From contig JAPPFM010000058.1 in assembly GCA_028821605.1 (NCBI GenBank), positions 230,668 to 294,667 of the forward strand: a stretch of DNA of 64,000 bases, read 5' to 3'. The position numbers and the translations under genes are program-made. Below, in pieces: positions 27,377-35,034 of this stretch; positions within the stretch are counted from its first letter, which is position 1; every line of letters starts with the position of its first letter. The notes beneath the pieces were generated by a model. That model was not told where the DNA came from. It made no database searches and worked only from the letters and a program-made list of their open reading frames with translations. The stretch is from Candidatus Poribacteria bacterium (lineage in GTDB: Bacteria; Poribacteria; WGA-4E; WGA-3G).

Positions 27377-27405
27377 TTGAGACAAAAACGAAAATCTGTT
27401 AAAAT
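27377..27405 (+). promoter_or_regulatory. Sigma70-type promoter for the LamG gene
   Basis: TTGAGA (27377-27382) and TAAAAT (27400-27405) are separated by 17 bases, predicting a start near 27412 and a ~170-base leader. The 27018-27581 gap also holds AAACTCACGTTT copies on both sides and is otherwise AT-rich without a gene. Confidence 0.55.
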
Positions 27406-27420
27406 GTGCCTTGAGTAGAA

Positions 27421-27500
27421 AAACGTGAGCGCGATCCAAAAAACGCTGATAATGATACAAATGTGGATGTGCCCGTAGGCGTTTGTATCCAGCTCACGTT
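27421..27500 (+). promoter_or_regulatory. Structured 5' leader of the LamG gene
   Basis: AACGTGAGC (27421-27429) pairs with GCTCACGTT (27492-27500). Within it GATACAAA pairs with TTTGTATC, and AAACGC can alternatively pair with GCGTTT, which overlaps that arm. The mutually exclusive helices lie in the predicted transcript. I match it to no known riboswitch class. Confidence 0.45.
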
Positions 27501-27581
27501 AGAAAAGAACACCTATTCTTCTCTGCGTTTTGTAATTCAATATGATGCTAAACTGTTTCATTTTTCAACAAAGGAGATTAC

Positions 27582-28367
27582 ATGAAACTCTTTTCAACAA
27601 TCACATTCTGTTTACTTATCTGTGTGGCGTTTTCTCACGCGGACCTAATGGAAGGACTCGTCCTATACATGCCTCTTGATGAAGGTTCCGGTACTGCAGC
27701 CCAAGACTTATCCGCAAATGGGCTTGAGGGTGAGCTAAAGGGCAATGCAAAATGGATCAATGGGAAGCACGGGACGGCACTGCAATTTGCGGCTTCAGCA
27801 GATCACGTTCTCATTGAAGACGATGCCGCTTTTCATATCGAAGGAGCAATCACACAAGCAGCATGGGTGCAGTTGGATCGGCTGCCAAGCGCACACGCCA
27901 TTATCTTCGGCACTCGGCAGGGCGGTGCAACCCGACATATCGGCTTTGGATTCGGCATGAATCCAGCGAACGGTATCAAAGTTTGGACCAATGGCGCAGC
28001 CGGTGGATTCAAAGACATCAACGACAACGAAACAACACTCGAAACAGGCAAGTGGTATTATCTCGCCTACACCCACACAGACGATAATAGCGGCTTAGTG
28101 GAGATCTACGTAGACGGCGAAGTAACACACTCCGAGGAGTCAGGCAACCCAGTCGCGCCGGCACAAAATACAAGCGCGGTGCAAATCGGCACCTGGAGCG
28201 GCGAAGCGTGGACAGGGAGCGTTGATGAGGTTCGGCTCTGGAATCGCGCACTTTCGGCAGACGAGATCAAAGCGAGCATGAACCAAGATGCTGCTTCATT
28301 CCTGACACCAGTAGAGCCACAAGGTAAACTCGCTACATCTTGGGCGAACATTAAGTCGAACAGATAA
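27582..28367 (+). CDS. Secreted LamG/concanavalin A-like protein with KLATSWA tail
   Basis: 261 residues. Signal peptide MKLFSTITFCLLICVAFSHA, then a single LamG-type jelly roll: LVLYMPLDEGSGTAAQDLS, GTALQFAASADHV, ITQAAWVQLD, KWYYLAYTHTDDNSG, VEIYVDGE and the final VDEVRLWNRALSADEIKA. This is the classic layout of LamG domains that bind glycans or Ca2+. The C-terminus ends KLATSWANIKSNR, a tail shared with three nearby exported proteins. AAGGAGA precedes the ATG. The ligand is unknown. Confidence 0.85.
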   Translation: MKLFSTITFCLLICVAFSHADLMEGLVLYMPLDEGSGTAAQDLSANGLEGELKGNAKWINGKHGTALQFAASADHVLIEDDAAFHIEGAITQAAWVQLDRLPSAHAIIFGTRQGGATRHIGFGFGMNPANGIKVWTNGAAGGFKDINDNETTLETGKWYYLAYTHTDDNSGLVEIYVDGEVTHSEESGNPVAPAQNTSAVQIGTWSGEAWTGSVDEVRLWNRALSADEIKASMNQDAASFLTPVEPQGKLATSWANIKSNR

Positions 28368-28413
28368 CTTAATTTCGGCTTATCGAAAAGACACATATAA
28401 AGACACATATATT

Positions 28414-28446
28414 GTTGCTGGCGGGGTTTGAAACCTCGTCAGCAAC
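28414..28446. repeat. Strong intergenic hairpin between LamG genes
   Basis: GTTGCTG (28414-28420) faces CAGCAAC (28440-28446) with further pairing GGTTT / AAACC inside. It overlaps no gene once the ATG at 28493 is used. A short tandem duplication (AAAGACACATAT, twice) lies just before it. Confidence 0.6.
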
Positions 28447-28492
28447 CAATAAAATTTTAGGATATCTGTTTAAAATAGAAAAGGAGATAAGG

Positions 28493-29272
28493 ATGAAAAG
28501 GTTGTTATTTTGGTTAGTTTTTTGTACTGTTCTCGCGCTTTCAGCAAACGTTGAGGCAATTCGGAATGATCCAGATTTGCTAATTTACTACTCTTTCGAC
28601 AAGGATGAAAAAGAGGTTACAGACGATAGTGGTAACGGGTTTGACGGCGAAATCTCAGGTGCAGAATGGAGTAAAGAGGGTAAACTTGGCGGTGCAATGG
28701 AATTTGATGGCGGAAGTGCTATTAAAAGTCCACCAGAAGTCCCGGGGTTGACAGACATTGAATTAACAGAGATGACCGTGGAACATTGGGTGATGCTTAG
28801 CGCAATCACCGGTGATACACAGCAAGTTTGGGAAGCACTGAATGCAGCGGGCGCGTGGCCCGCCGAAACCTTCATTGAAGGCGCAGGGGAGATGGTATTT
28901 TACATCTACGACACAAAAAATACGGAGCATCGTACAGCAATTCCCCAACTTCCAGTCAAAAAGTGGGTGCATATTGCTGGCACTTATGACGGTAAGGTCC
29001 AAAAGTCTTATTTTAACGGTAAAGTTGTAGCGGAAGAGGCGTGGAGCGGAAAGTTTACGATCTTTGCCGCACCGACGGGTGCCATCGTCCTGGGTAAGGA
29101 TAATGAAGCAGATATTCAACATCTCAATGGTTTTATTGACGAGTTCGCGTTCTATACCCGCGCATTGAGTGAGGATGAAATTAAAGCCGACATGAATAAT
29201 GGCGTTTTATTCGCCGTTGATCCCAGAGAAAAACTAAGCACTACGTGGGCAAACATCAAGGCTGAGTATTAA
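28493..29272 (+). CDS. Secreted LamG/concanavalin A-like protein with KLSTTWA tail
   Basis: 259 residues. The ATG at 28493 follows AAGGAGATAAGG and gives a signal peptide (MKRLLFWLVFCTVLALSANV). An upstream TTG at 28412 lies in the hairpin and is rejected. The LamG fold is seen in LLIYYSFDKDEKEVTDDSGN, GGAMEFDGGSAI, MTVEHWVMLSA, KWVHIAGTYDG and FIDEFAFYTRALSEDEIKA. The end KLSTTWANIKAEY matches the neighbours' tails. It is a diverged paralogue of the preceding gene. Confidence 0.85.
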   Translation: MKRLLFWLVFCTVLALSANVEAIRNDPDLLIYYSFDKDEKEVTDDSGNGFDGEISGAEWSKEGKLGGAMEFDGGSAIKSPPEVPGLTDIELTEMTVEHWVMLSAITGDTQQVWEALNAAGAWPAETFIEGAGEMVFYIYDTKNTEHRTAIPQLPVKKWVHIAGTYDGKVQKSYFNGKVVAEEAWSGKFTIFAAPTGAIVLGKDNEADIQHLNGFIDEFAFYTRALSEDEIKADMNNGVLFAVDPREKLSTTWANIKAEY

Positions 29273-29439
29273 TTAAATCGAGGTTAGACACCCCTCCTAT
29301 AAGTGTTACTCGGCGCGCTTCGCTTACCTTTCTTTTTTTCGGAAACTGCTGAAGTCGTTCTTACGGCGAAGAAATTTTGAGCGCAAAAACCGCTTCCTCT
29401 GTTGTCCGAAAACGAGTAAAATTCAATTGTTAAAAACCC

Positions 29440-30459
29440 TTGATAAAAACAGAAATCCAACTGGAATCACGTCTATCAGAACCGACAGATGAGGTGATAG
29501 CGTCAATCGCTGCACTGGAAGGGGATATCCTCGTTCTCGGTGTGGGCGGAAAGATGGGTCCGACACTCGCCAAACAGGCGAAACGCGCCATCGACTGTGC
29601 AGGTATCACTAAAAAGGTTACCGGTGTCTCTCGTTTTTCGACACCACGGCTGCGCGAAGACTTACAAGAAACTGGTATTGAAACCATTACGGCGGATCTA
29701 CTCTCGGAAGACTGCTTGCAAAACTTACCTGACACCGAAAACGTGATCCTGATGGCAGGCAGGAAGTTCGGTTCAACAGGAAATGAACATCTAACGTGGG
29801 CGATGAACAGTTATATGCCGGGACGTGTAGCGGAAAAGTTTCGCGATTCCCGATTGGTCGTTTTTTCAACAGGAAACGTCTATCCACTAACTCCAATCTC
29901 CCATGGCGGTTCAACTGAGGATTCATCCGTTGCTCCAATTGGCGAATACGCGCAATCCTGTCTGAGTCGTGAACGAATATGTACCCATTTTTCACTGCAA
30001 TACGGCACACCGATGGCGATCCTACGTTTGAATTACGCCATTGACCTCCGATACGGAATATTGCTGGATATCGCCGAAAAAGTTTATGCCGAAGAGCCGA
30101 TTTCTCTCGAAATGGGCAATGTAAATGTAATATGGCAAGGGGATGCCAATGCAATTGCGTTACATGCTTTCGCACACTGCCAAAGTCCACCCTTGATTCT
30201 CAATGTAACGGGTCCAGAGACTGTTTCTATACGCTCCCTTGCGTCGCGTTTTGGAACACTCTTCAACAAACCGCCTATTTTCGATGGACAGGAGGCAGAA
30301 ACAGCACTGCTAAGCAATGCTTCTCGGTGTCATCGCCTGTTTGGATACCCGCGTATCTCTTTAGAACAGATGATTGAGTGGATGGCAGAATGGGTTCGGA
30401 TAGATGGCACCACGCTCCAGAAACCGACCCATTTTGAGGTCCGAGACGGTAAATTCTGA
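29440..30459 (+). CDS. NAD-dependent epimerase/dehydratase family protein
   Basis: 339 residues from a TTG start; no in-frame ATG is near and a stop lies three codons upstream. The extended-SDR Rossmann fold begins at DILVLGVGGKMGPTLAKQ, a slightly altered GxxGxxG motif. Later blocks are VVFSTGNVYP (catalytic Ser region) and YAQSCLSRERI where the YxxxK motif is expected: Tyr is present but the Lys position reads C/L, so catalysis is uncertain. VNVIWQGDANAIALHAF and LNVTGPETVSIRSLA match the C-terminal substrate region of epimerases. Substrate unknown. Confidence 0.75.
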   Translation: MIKTEIQLESRLSEPTDEVIASIAALEGDILVLGVGGKMGPTLAKQAKRAIDCAGITKKVTGVSRFSTPRLREDLQETGIETITADLLSEDCLQNLPDTENVILMAGRKFGSTGNEHLTWAMNSYMPGRVAEKFRDSRLVVFSTGNVYPLTPISHGGSTEDSSVAPIGEYAQSCLSRERICTHFSLQYGTPMAILRLNYAIDLRYGILLDIAEKVYAEEPISLEMGNVNVIWQGDANAIALHAFAHCQSPPLILNVTGPETVSIRSLASRFGTLFNKPPIFDGQEAETALLSNASRCHRLFGYPRISLEQMIEWMAEWVRIDGTTLQKPTHFEVRDGKF

Positions 30460-30482
30460 TAACTTAAAAAAATAGACAAAAA

Positions 30483-31442
30483 ATGCGAATTCTGTTAGCA
30501 TATCAAAGCAGTGTTTTTGTGATGTTCGCACTTTTAATCGGGAGTGCTTTGTGCCAGTCGCATCCACCAGCGACTATCGCGTTCGCGTCGGACTTGAGTG
30601 GGGACTGGGAAATCTACCTAACAGATACAACCGGAAAGCAACCGGCGAATCTTACGCGTAACCCTGCAGCGGATTACTACCCGACATGGGCACCTGACGG
30701 CACGCAGATTGCCTTCTTTTCCCGGCGCGATGGGAACCATGAAATTTATGTGATGCAGGCTGATGGAACCGATCAGCAACGGTTGACACTCCATCCTGCA
30801 ACGGATAAAGCACCCGCATGGGCTCCTGATGGCAAACGCATCGCTTTTACGTCAAATCGCAATGGGCATTTCGACATCTATCTGCTCCATCTCGATAATG
30901 GCGAGGTAATTCACCTCACCGAAAATCCGTTTCAAGATGAGGCACCCGCTTGGGCTCCTGATGGAAATACTCTCGTTTTCCACTCAAAACGGAAACTCAA
31001 CTGGGATATATACGTGGTCAATGTGAACAGTCGGGTGGAACGGCGGTTAACTCATCAACCACTCATGGATACCTATCCAGCGTGGGCACCCGATGGTAAG
31101 CGGATTGTGTATGCCGCCATGCATCAAGAGGCAGAATTCGCCGATTTCGACTTGTACATCATGGATGCAATTGACGGCGGGAACAAAAAAGCTCTCACTG
31201 ACACACCAACAGATGAGGCTGTTCCAGCGTGGGCACCTGATGGTAATACTATTGCTTTCCAATTCGAGAAGGACGGGAGATGGGTTATCCATCTCATGCG
31301 TGCCGATGGAACCGACCGACGTGAATTGATTAATAACGGGGCATGGGCAACGCAACCAAAATGGACGAGTAGTTCGGATGCGCTGCCGATAGCACCATCA
31401 GCACTACAAATTCAACTCTGGGGCAAAATCCGAACCCCATAA
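30483..31442 (+). CDS. Secreted TolB-like beta-propeller
   Basis: 319 residues with a signal peptide (residues 1-24, ending SALC; a Cys is present but the lipobox is imperfect). Six or so WD40-like/PD40 blades carry the TolB signature AWAPDGKRIAF or YPTWAPDGTQIAF, each followed by an IYVMQADGT-type strand. No TolB N-terminal domain is present and no tol-pal genes are nearby, so this is a periplasmic or surface propeller rather than TolB itself. The C-terminus QLWGKIRTP weakly resembles the TWAxIK tail of its neighbours. No strong ribosome site precedes the ATG. Confidence 0.8.
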   Translation: MRILLAYQSSVFVMFALLIGSALCQSHPPATIAFASDLSGDWEIYLTDTTGKQPANLTRNPAADYYPTWAPDGTQIAFFSRRDGNHEIYVMQADGTDQQRLTLHPATDKAPAWAPDGKRIAFTSNRNGHFDIYLLHLDNGEVIHLTENPFQDEAPAWAPDGNTLVFHSKRKLNWDIYVVNVNSRVERRLTHQPLMDTYPAWAPDGKRIVYAAMHQEAEFADFDLYIMDAIDGGNKKALTDTPTDEAVPAWAPDGNTIAFQFEKDGRWVIHLMRADGTDRRELINNGAWATQPKWTSSSDALPIAPSALQIQLWGKIRTP

Positions 31443-31451
31443 CAAAACAGT

Positions 31452-31592
31452 CATTAGTTGTCAATCATCAGTGAAGAGGTTTCATGTAACAATTTGCCGC
31501 TTCTTGGAGTACGTCAAGAATATAAAGTAAAAACAAATTTGGGTATATTGTTACAAAAGTACCTCTTTACCGACAGCCGATAACTGATAAAA
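31452..31592. repeat. TTATCAGT / AAGAGG inverted-repeat element
   Basis: Arms GAAGAGGTTTCATGTAACAA (about 31475-31494) and TTGTTACAAAAGTACCTCTT (about 31550-31569) form a long imperfect inverted repeat. They are flanked by TTGTCAATCATCAGTG and CCGATAACTGAT. It belongs to the family seen at 5.2 and 34.9 kb. Confidence 0.6.
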
Positions 31593-31604
31593 AAGGAGAT
31601 TTTT

Positions 31605-32258
31605 ATGCGTTTCAAAACGTTAGTGTTAGGAACACTTTTTATATTTGGTTTACTGCTAACAAGCGGTATAAGCTACGGCTATGAGCGGGCAATTGAGGCA
31701 GAAATGGCGGATGCGATCGAGGCACCGATGGAAATCGCCGATGACGCGAATGCTTCCGGTGGACAGTTCGTGTGGATGGAGGGTCCGCCAGTTACAGGTG
31801 GTGGTGGTGAAGGCTGGGTAGAATACAATCTGCCTATCCCGGCACCCGGCACCTACGCACTCTGGGGCAAAGTCATCGCATGGGATGGAAATAGCGATTC
31901 ATTCTGGGTAACCTGGCAACCCGCTGACCCAGACGAAAACGCCCAAGAAACTCAGAATACTGAGTTTCGCTGGGGCGTCGCCCAGAGCAACGAGTGGCAT
32001 TGGGACCGCATCAATCACTGGTTAGATGGCGGTACTTTTGATCGGGAATGGGAGATCGAGGAAGCTGGGACTACAACGCTCCGTATCGCAGTCCGGGAAG
32101 ATGCCACCATGTTAGATGTAATCTTCATTACTGATAATCTTTCTGCAGACGAAGCGGAAGTAGGTCCCCGTGATCCGATTCCAGCAGATTCCTTAGTCCC
32201 TGTTGAACCACAAGATAAGCTCGCCACAACATGGGCAAAACTCAAAGCGAGAAGATAG
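31605..32258 (+). CDS. Secreted carbohydrate-binding-like (CBM6-type) protein with KLATTWA tail
   Basis: 217 residues. A signal peptide (MRFKTLVLGTLFIFGLLLTS) precedes one jelly-roll domain with IEAEMADAIEAPMEIADDAN, GGQFVWMEGP, VEYNLPIPAPGTYALWGKV, SDSFWVTW and TTLRIAVREDATMLDVIFIT. This layout resembles CBM6-like galactose-binding domains. The protein ends DKLATTWAKLKARR. The next gene is a close paralogue. It has no catalytic domain, so binding or structural use is likely. Confidence 0.75.
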   Translation: MRFKTLVLGTLFIFGLLLTSGISYGYERAIEAEMADAIEAPMEIADDANASGGQFVWMEGPPVTGGGGEGWVEYNLPIPAPGTYALWGKVIAWDGNSDSFWVTWQPADPDENAQETQNTEFRWGVAQSNEWHWDRINHWLDGGTFDREWEIEEAGTTTLRIAVREDATMLDVIFITDNLSADEAEVGPRDPIPADSLVPVEPQDKLATTWAKLKARR

Positions 32259-32396
32259 TTAATAGCCATCAGCAGTCGGCGGTTGGCAGTCAGCAAGAGC
32301 AAAAATAGAAGAATGGAAGGGGGGAAGGTTGGAGTACCGATTCTCCTATCCAGTTTCCTTCCAGCCAAGTGCCAATAGCCGACAGCTGACAACCCT
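32259..32396. repeat. Mixed repeat DNA between the CBM-like paralogues
   Basis: Pieces of both dispersed families occur here: GCCATCAGCAGTCGGCGGTT and CCGACAGCTGACAACC at the edges, and a GGAAGG / CTTCC hairpin (GAATGGAAGGGGGGAAGG, TTTCCTTCC) between them. One family may have inserted into the other. Confidence 0.5.
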
Positions 32397-32414
32397 TAAG
32401 AAAGGAGGTTTGCG

Positions 32415-33089
32415 ATGAAATACGGAATAACATTGACACTGATGATACTGGGGCTATTCTTATGTGGGATTGCTGGACTTCATGCTGAAGTACAAATTGC
32501 GCTGGAAGCCGAGTTAGCAAACGAGATTGTAGAACCGATGATTATAGCGGACGATAAGAACGCATCCGACGGAAAATTCATCTGGATGGAGGGTGCCGCC
32601 GCCACAGGTGGTGGAGGTAGAGGCTATGCTGAGTTTATTATCAATATTCCTCAACCCGATACCTACGCGCTGTGGGGGCACGTCATCGCTTGGGATGGCA
32701 ATAGTGATTCATTCTGGGTAACTTGGCAACCCGCTGATCCCGATGAAGACGCACAAGCAACCCAGAACACCGAATTCCGCTGGGGTGTCGCACAAGGTGC
32801 CGCATGGCACTGGGACCGCATCAATCACTGGTTAGATGGCGGCACGTTTGACCGAGAATGGAAATTCAAGGAACCAGGTGAGACGGTGCTTCGTATCGGG
32901 GTGCGCGAAGATGCCACCATGATAGACGCGATCTTCGTGACAACTAATGTGAAAGCCACTGTGGCTGATCAAGCAGATGTTCGTCTCCCAACCGATAAAG
33001 ATAGGAAGATACAAGTTGAGGGACTTGCCGTGGATGCAAAAGGCAAAGCCGCAACCACTTGGGGTTCCTTGAAAAAGGCGTATCAATAA
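32415..33089 (+). CDS. Secreted carbohydrate-binding-like (CBM6-type) protein, paralogue, with KAATTWG tail
   Basis: 224 residues with a signal peptide (ends about LHA). The domain repeats the previous gene closely: KFIWMEGAAATGGGGRGYAE, TYALWGHVIAWDGNSDSFW, EFRWGVAQGAAWHWDRINHW and VLRIGVREDATMIDAIFVT. It ends KAATTWGSLKKAYQ, a variant of the shared tail. AAGGAGG precedes the ATG. Its last ~146 bases overlap the antisense ORF ending at 32944, so the two genes converge. Tandem duplication explains the pair. Confidence 0.75.
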   Translation: MKYGITLTLMILGLFLCGIAGLHAEVQIALEAELANEIVEPMIIADDKNASDGKFIWMEGAAATGGGGRGYAEFIINIPQPDTYALWGHVIAWDGNSDSFWVTWQPADPDEDAQATQNTEFRWGVAQGAAWHWDRINHWLDGGTFDREWKFKEPGETVLRIGVREDATMIDAIFVTTNVKATVADQADVRLPTDKDRKIQVEGLAVDAKGKAATTWGSLKKAYQ

Positions 33090-33564
33090 GAAAAGGCAAA
33101 ATATCGGAAGATTGGAAAATTGGAAGGATGGAAGAGTACTTCTTCCATCCTTCCCTCCTTTCTTCTGGACTTTCACCCTTCCAGCGAAGCCGTTCTATGG
33201 AATTCGATGGCGCATCATAAGTAGAACAGACAGCTTTCAAAGGCTCTTCGGGCATTAAACGGTTGTTCCGAAACATATAGGACTCCTTCCCATAAGCGTC
33301 GATGCGCCACAGGTCAAATCCACGTTCAAATTGGACAACGCGATCAGGCGGGCCGAGACGAAGATGTAATTCTTTTACTGCCCGCTTGTCTCGTTTAACA
33401 AGTGTGTGTGTCACATACGCAAGCCCCGAAAGAATCCCACCCAAGGCAATTTTCCCTCTTAATTTAACTGAAATACTTTCCGCAGCTGGTGCTAACCCCA
33501 AAATTAAGCAGAAAATAAGCCCAATCGCATAAATTTTTCTTGGTTTTAGACAAAAATTTTGCAT
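32944..33564 (-). CDS. Hypothetical membrane/exported protein with a run-on C-terminus
   Basis: The 206-codon frame begins with a signal-like segment (IYAIGLIFCLILGLAPAAES) and a conserved-looking core LRLGPPDRVVQFERGFDLWR and IDAYGKESYMFRNNRL up to about residue 115. After about residue 125 the frame reads through a GGAAG/CTTCC repeat (EGWKKYSSILPIFQSS) and then antisense to the CBM-like gene. The original stop was probably lost when the repeat inserted. The first ~120 residues may be real; the rest is suspect. The core resembles short LptE/SmpA-like 'GxPD' proteins only weakly. Confidence 0.5.
   Translation of the reverse strand: MQNFCLKPRKIYAIGLIFCLILGLAPAAESISVKLRGKIALGGILSGLAYVTHTLVKRDKRAVKELHLRLGPPDRVVQFERGFDLWRIDAYGKESYMFRNNRLMPEEPLKAVCSTYDAPSNSIERLRWKGESPEERREGWKKYSSILPIFQSSDILPFLIDTPFSRNPKWLRLCLLHPRQVPQLVSSYLYRLGDEHLLDQPQWLSH
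33104..33183. repeat. GGAAG/CTTCC intergenic element, copy within the run-on ORF
   Basis: GGAAGATTGGAAAATTGGAA followed by GGATGGAAGAG and CTTCCATCCTTCCC form hairpin arms. The antisense ORF uses this DNA as coding sequence. Confidence 0.6.
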
Positions 33565-33591
33565 TTGTGTGACCTTTTGAATACATTAGAC

Positions 33592-33620
33592 TTGACAAAA
33601 AAAATTTTTGCGGGTATTCT
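33592..33620 (+). promoter_or_regulatory. Sigma70-type promoter for nadA
   Basis: TTGACA (33592-33597) and TATTCT (33615-33620) have 17-base spacing. The predicted start near 33627 leaves a leader of about 120 bases before nadA. I find no recognisable riboswitch in it. Confidence 0.7.
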
Positions 33621-33747
33621 AATAGGAATGAATAAAAAAGAATCGCTATTCAGAACGTAGCCTGCGGGTTTCCTATATTGCAAGCGCGTATGCTGGTCCT
33701 ATGTATTAGCCATTTGATTAGCGATCTACTTGGAGCGTGCCAGAAAA

Positions 33748-34875
33748 ATGACTGTCATGCATTCTAAGGGAGAAACTCCCGACGCAACAGATGCCCCGAA
33801 TTGTACGACGGAATTGAGCCTTGAGGACGTTAAACAGGAATTGTACAACCGCCACCATCCAAGCTTAACGTTTCTCGATATAGAAGCTCACGCAAAAACC
33901 ATCCACAGAATACGGACCCTGAAGCAGAAACATAACGTTGTGATGCTCGGTCACAACTATATGGAGCCGCTCGTTTTCGGATTATCAGAAAAAGAGGAGC
34001 AGGGCGACTCACTCGGTTTGAGTATGTTCGCTGCGAAAACAGAGGCACCGTATCTAATCTTTAACGGTGTGCCGTTTATGGCGGAAACAGCGAAAATTTT
34101 AAGTCCGAGCAAAACAGTGTTAGTTGCCGATAAAACAGCAGGATGCTCACTCGCCGATAACTTTGGCGCAGAAGATGTCAAGAAGTTGAAAGCTCTTTAT
34201 CCGGGCGCGCCAGTGATGATTTATGTGAATAGTTACGCCGACGCGAAAGCAGAATCGGATATCTGTTGCACGTCGGCGAATGCGGCACACATCGCGAAAA
34301 CAATGCCGGGGGATACAATAATCTTTGTGCCCGATATCTTCTTTGCACAGAATTTGGAGGAAGAACTGAAGGGCGAGAAAAATGTCGTCTATCCCGGCAA
34401 AGACAACACAGCGCGCGGTGCAGTCTGTGAAGTCCACGAAAAATTTACACTTCAGGACCTTCTCGGAATCCGTGAATCTTTTGAAATCCCGAAAGGGCAC
34501 CCTCGCCGTAAACTTTACGCCCATTGGGAATGCCGTCCGAACGTCCTACAAGAAGCAGATTTTTACGGCAGCACCAGCCAGATTATGAAGGATATAGCCG
34601 AACGCGTTGCAGCAAACCAAATTGAACGTGCCTTTGTCGCTTCGGAGTGTGAATTAACCTCGAATCTCGCACAAGAGTTCCCAGACGTTCAATTCTGGAC
34701 AGCCTGCTCGGTACGATGCTCACACATGGCACAGGTAAATTTGGGTAAAATAGCGAACATTCTGGAGGCAATAGACCAAAACGCGGATCTCGACGAATAT
34801 GAGATTACACTGAATCCCGAAACTATTGATAAAGCCCGTGCGCCAATTGAGCGGATGCTCGAAGCGAGTGTGTAG
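33748..34875 (+). CDS. nadA: Quinolinate synthase NadA
   Basis: NadA condenses iminoaspartate with dihydroxyacetone phosphate to quinolinate, the precursor of NAD. The protein (375 residues from the ATG at 33748; a TTG at 33730 is possible but weak) shows all three family repeats. Cluster Cys ligands are seen in DKTAGCSLAD, RGAVCEVHEKF and WTACSVRCSHMA, and the substrate motifs are VMLGHNYMEPLV, MAETAKILSP and VASECELTSN. It is a long form with an N-terminal extension of about 35 residues before the catalytic core. No nadB or nadC is adjacent. The identification is secure. Confidence 0.95.
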   Translation: MTVMHSKGETPDATDAPNCTTELSLEDVKQELYNRHHPSLTFLDIEAHAKTIHRIRTLKQKHNVVMLGHNYMEPLVFGLSEKEEQGDSLGLSMFAAKTEAPYLIFNGVPFMAETAKILSPSKTVLVADKTAGCSLADNFGAEDVKKLKALYPGAPVMIYVNSYADAKAESDICCTSANAAHIAKTMPGDTIIFVPDIFFAQNLEEELKGEKNVVYPGKDNTARGAVCEVHEKFTLQDLLGIRESFEIPKGHPRRKLYAHWECRPNVLQEADFYGSTSQIMKDIAERVAANQIERAFVASECELTSNLAQEFPDVQFWTACSVRCSHMAQVNLGKIANILEAIDQNADLDEYEITLNPETIDKARAPIERMLEASV

Positions 34876-34882
34876 GAGTTAT

Positions 34883-35030
34883 CGGTTATCAGTACGATTT
34901 TTCTCCGAAAAATCTTTCAGTTTTAATAGTTCTCAGTTATCAGTCGTCAGTCGTCAGTTACAAGAGGGTTTTGTTAAACGAAGGTTTCCTCTTAACTGAA
35001 AACTGATGACTGATAACCAGGACTCTGGCA
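34883..35030. repeat. TTATCAGT / AAGAGG inverted-repeat element, best-preserved copy
   Basis: TTATCAGTCGTCAGTCGTCA with GTTACAAGAGG on the left faces CCTCTTAACTGAAAACTGAT and GACTGATAA on the right, across about 20 bases. Arms of about 30 bases make this the clearest member of the family. It separates nadA from the convergent PorV-like gene and may also end transcription. Confidence 0.7.
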
Positions 35031-35034
35031 ACTA

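Noticed and set aside
28412..28492. TTG start for the second LamG gene
   Set aside because: It lies in a strong hairpin; the ATG at 28493 has an ideal ribosome site and signal peptide.
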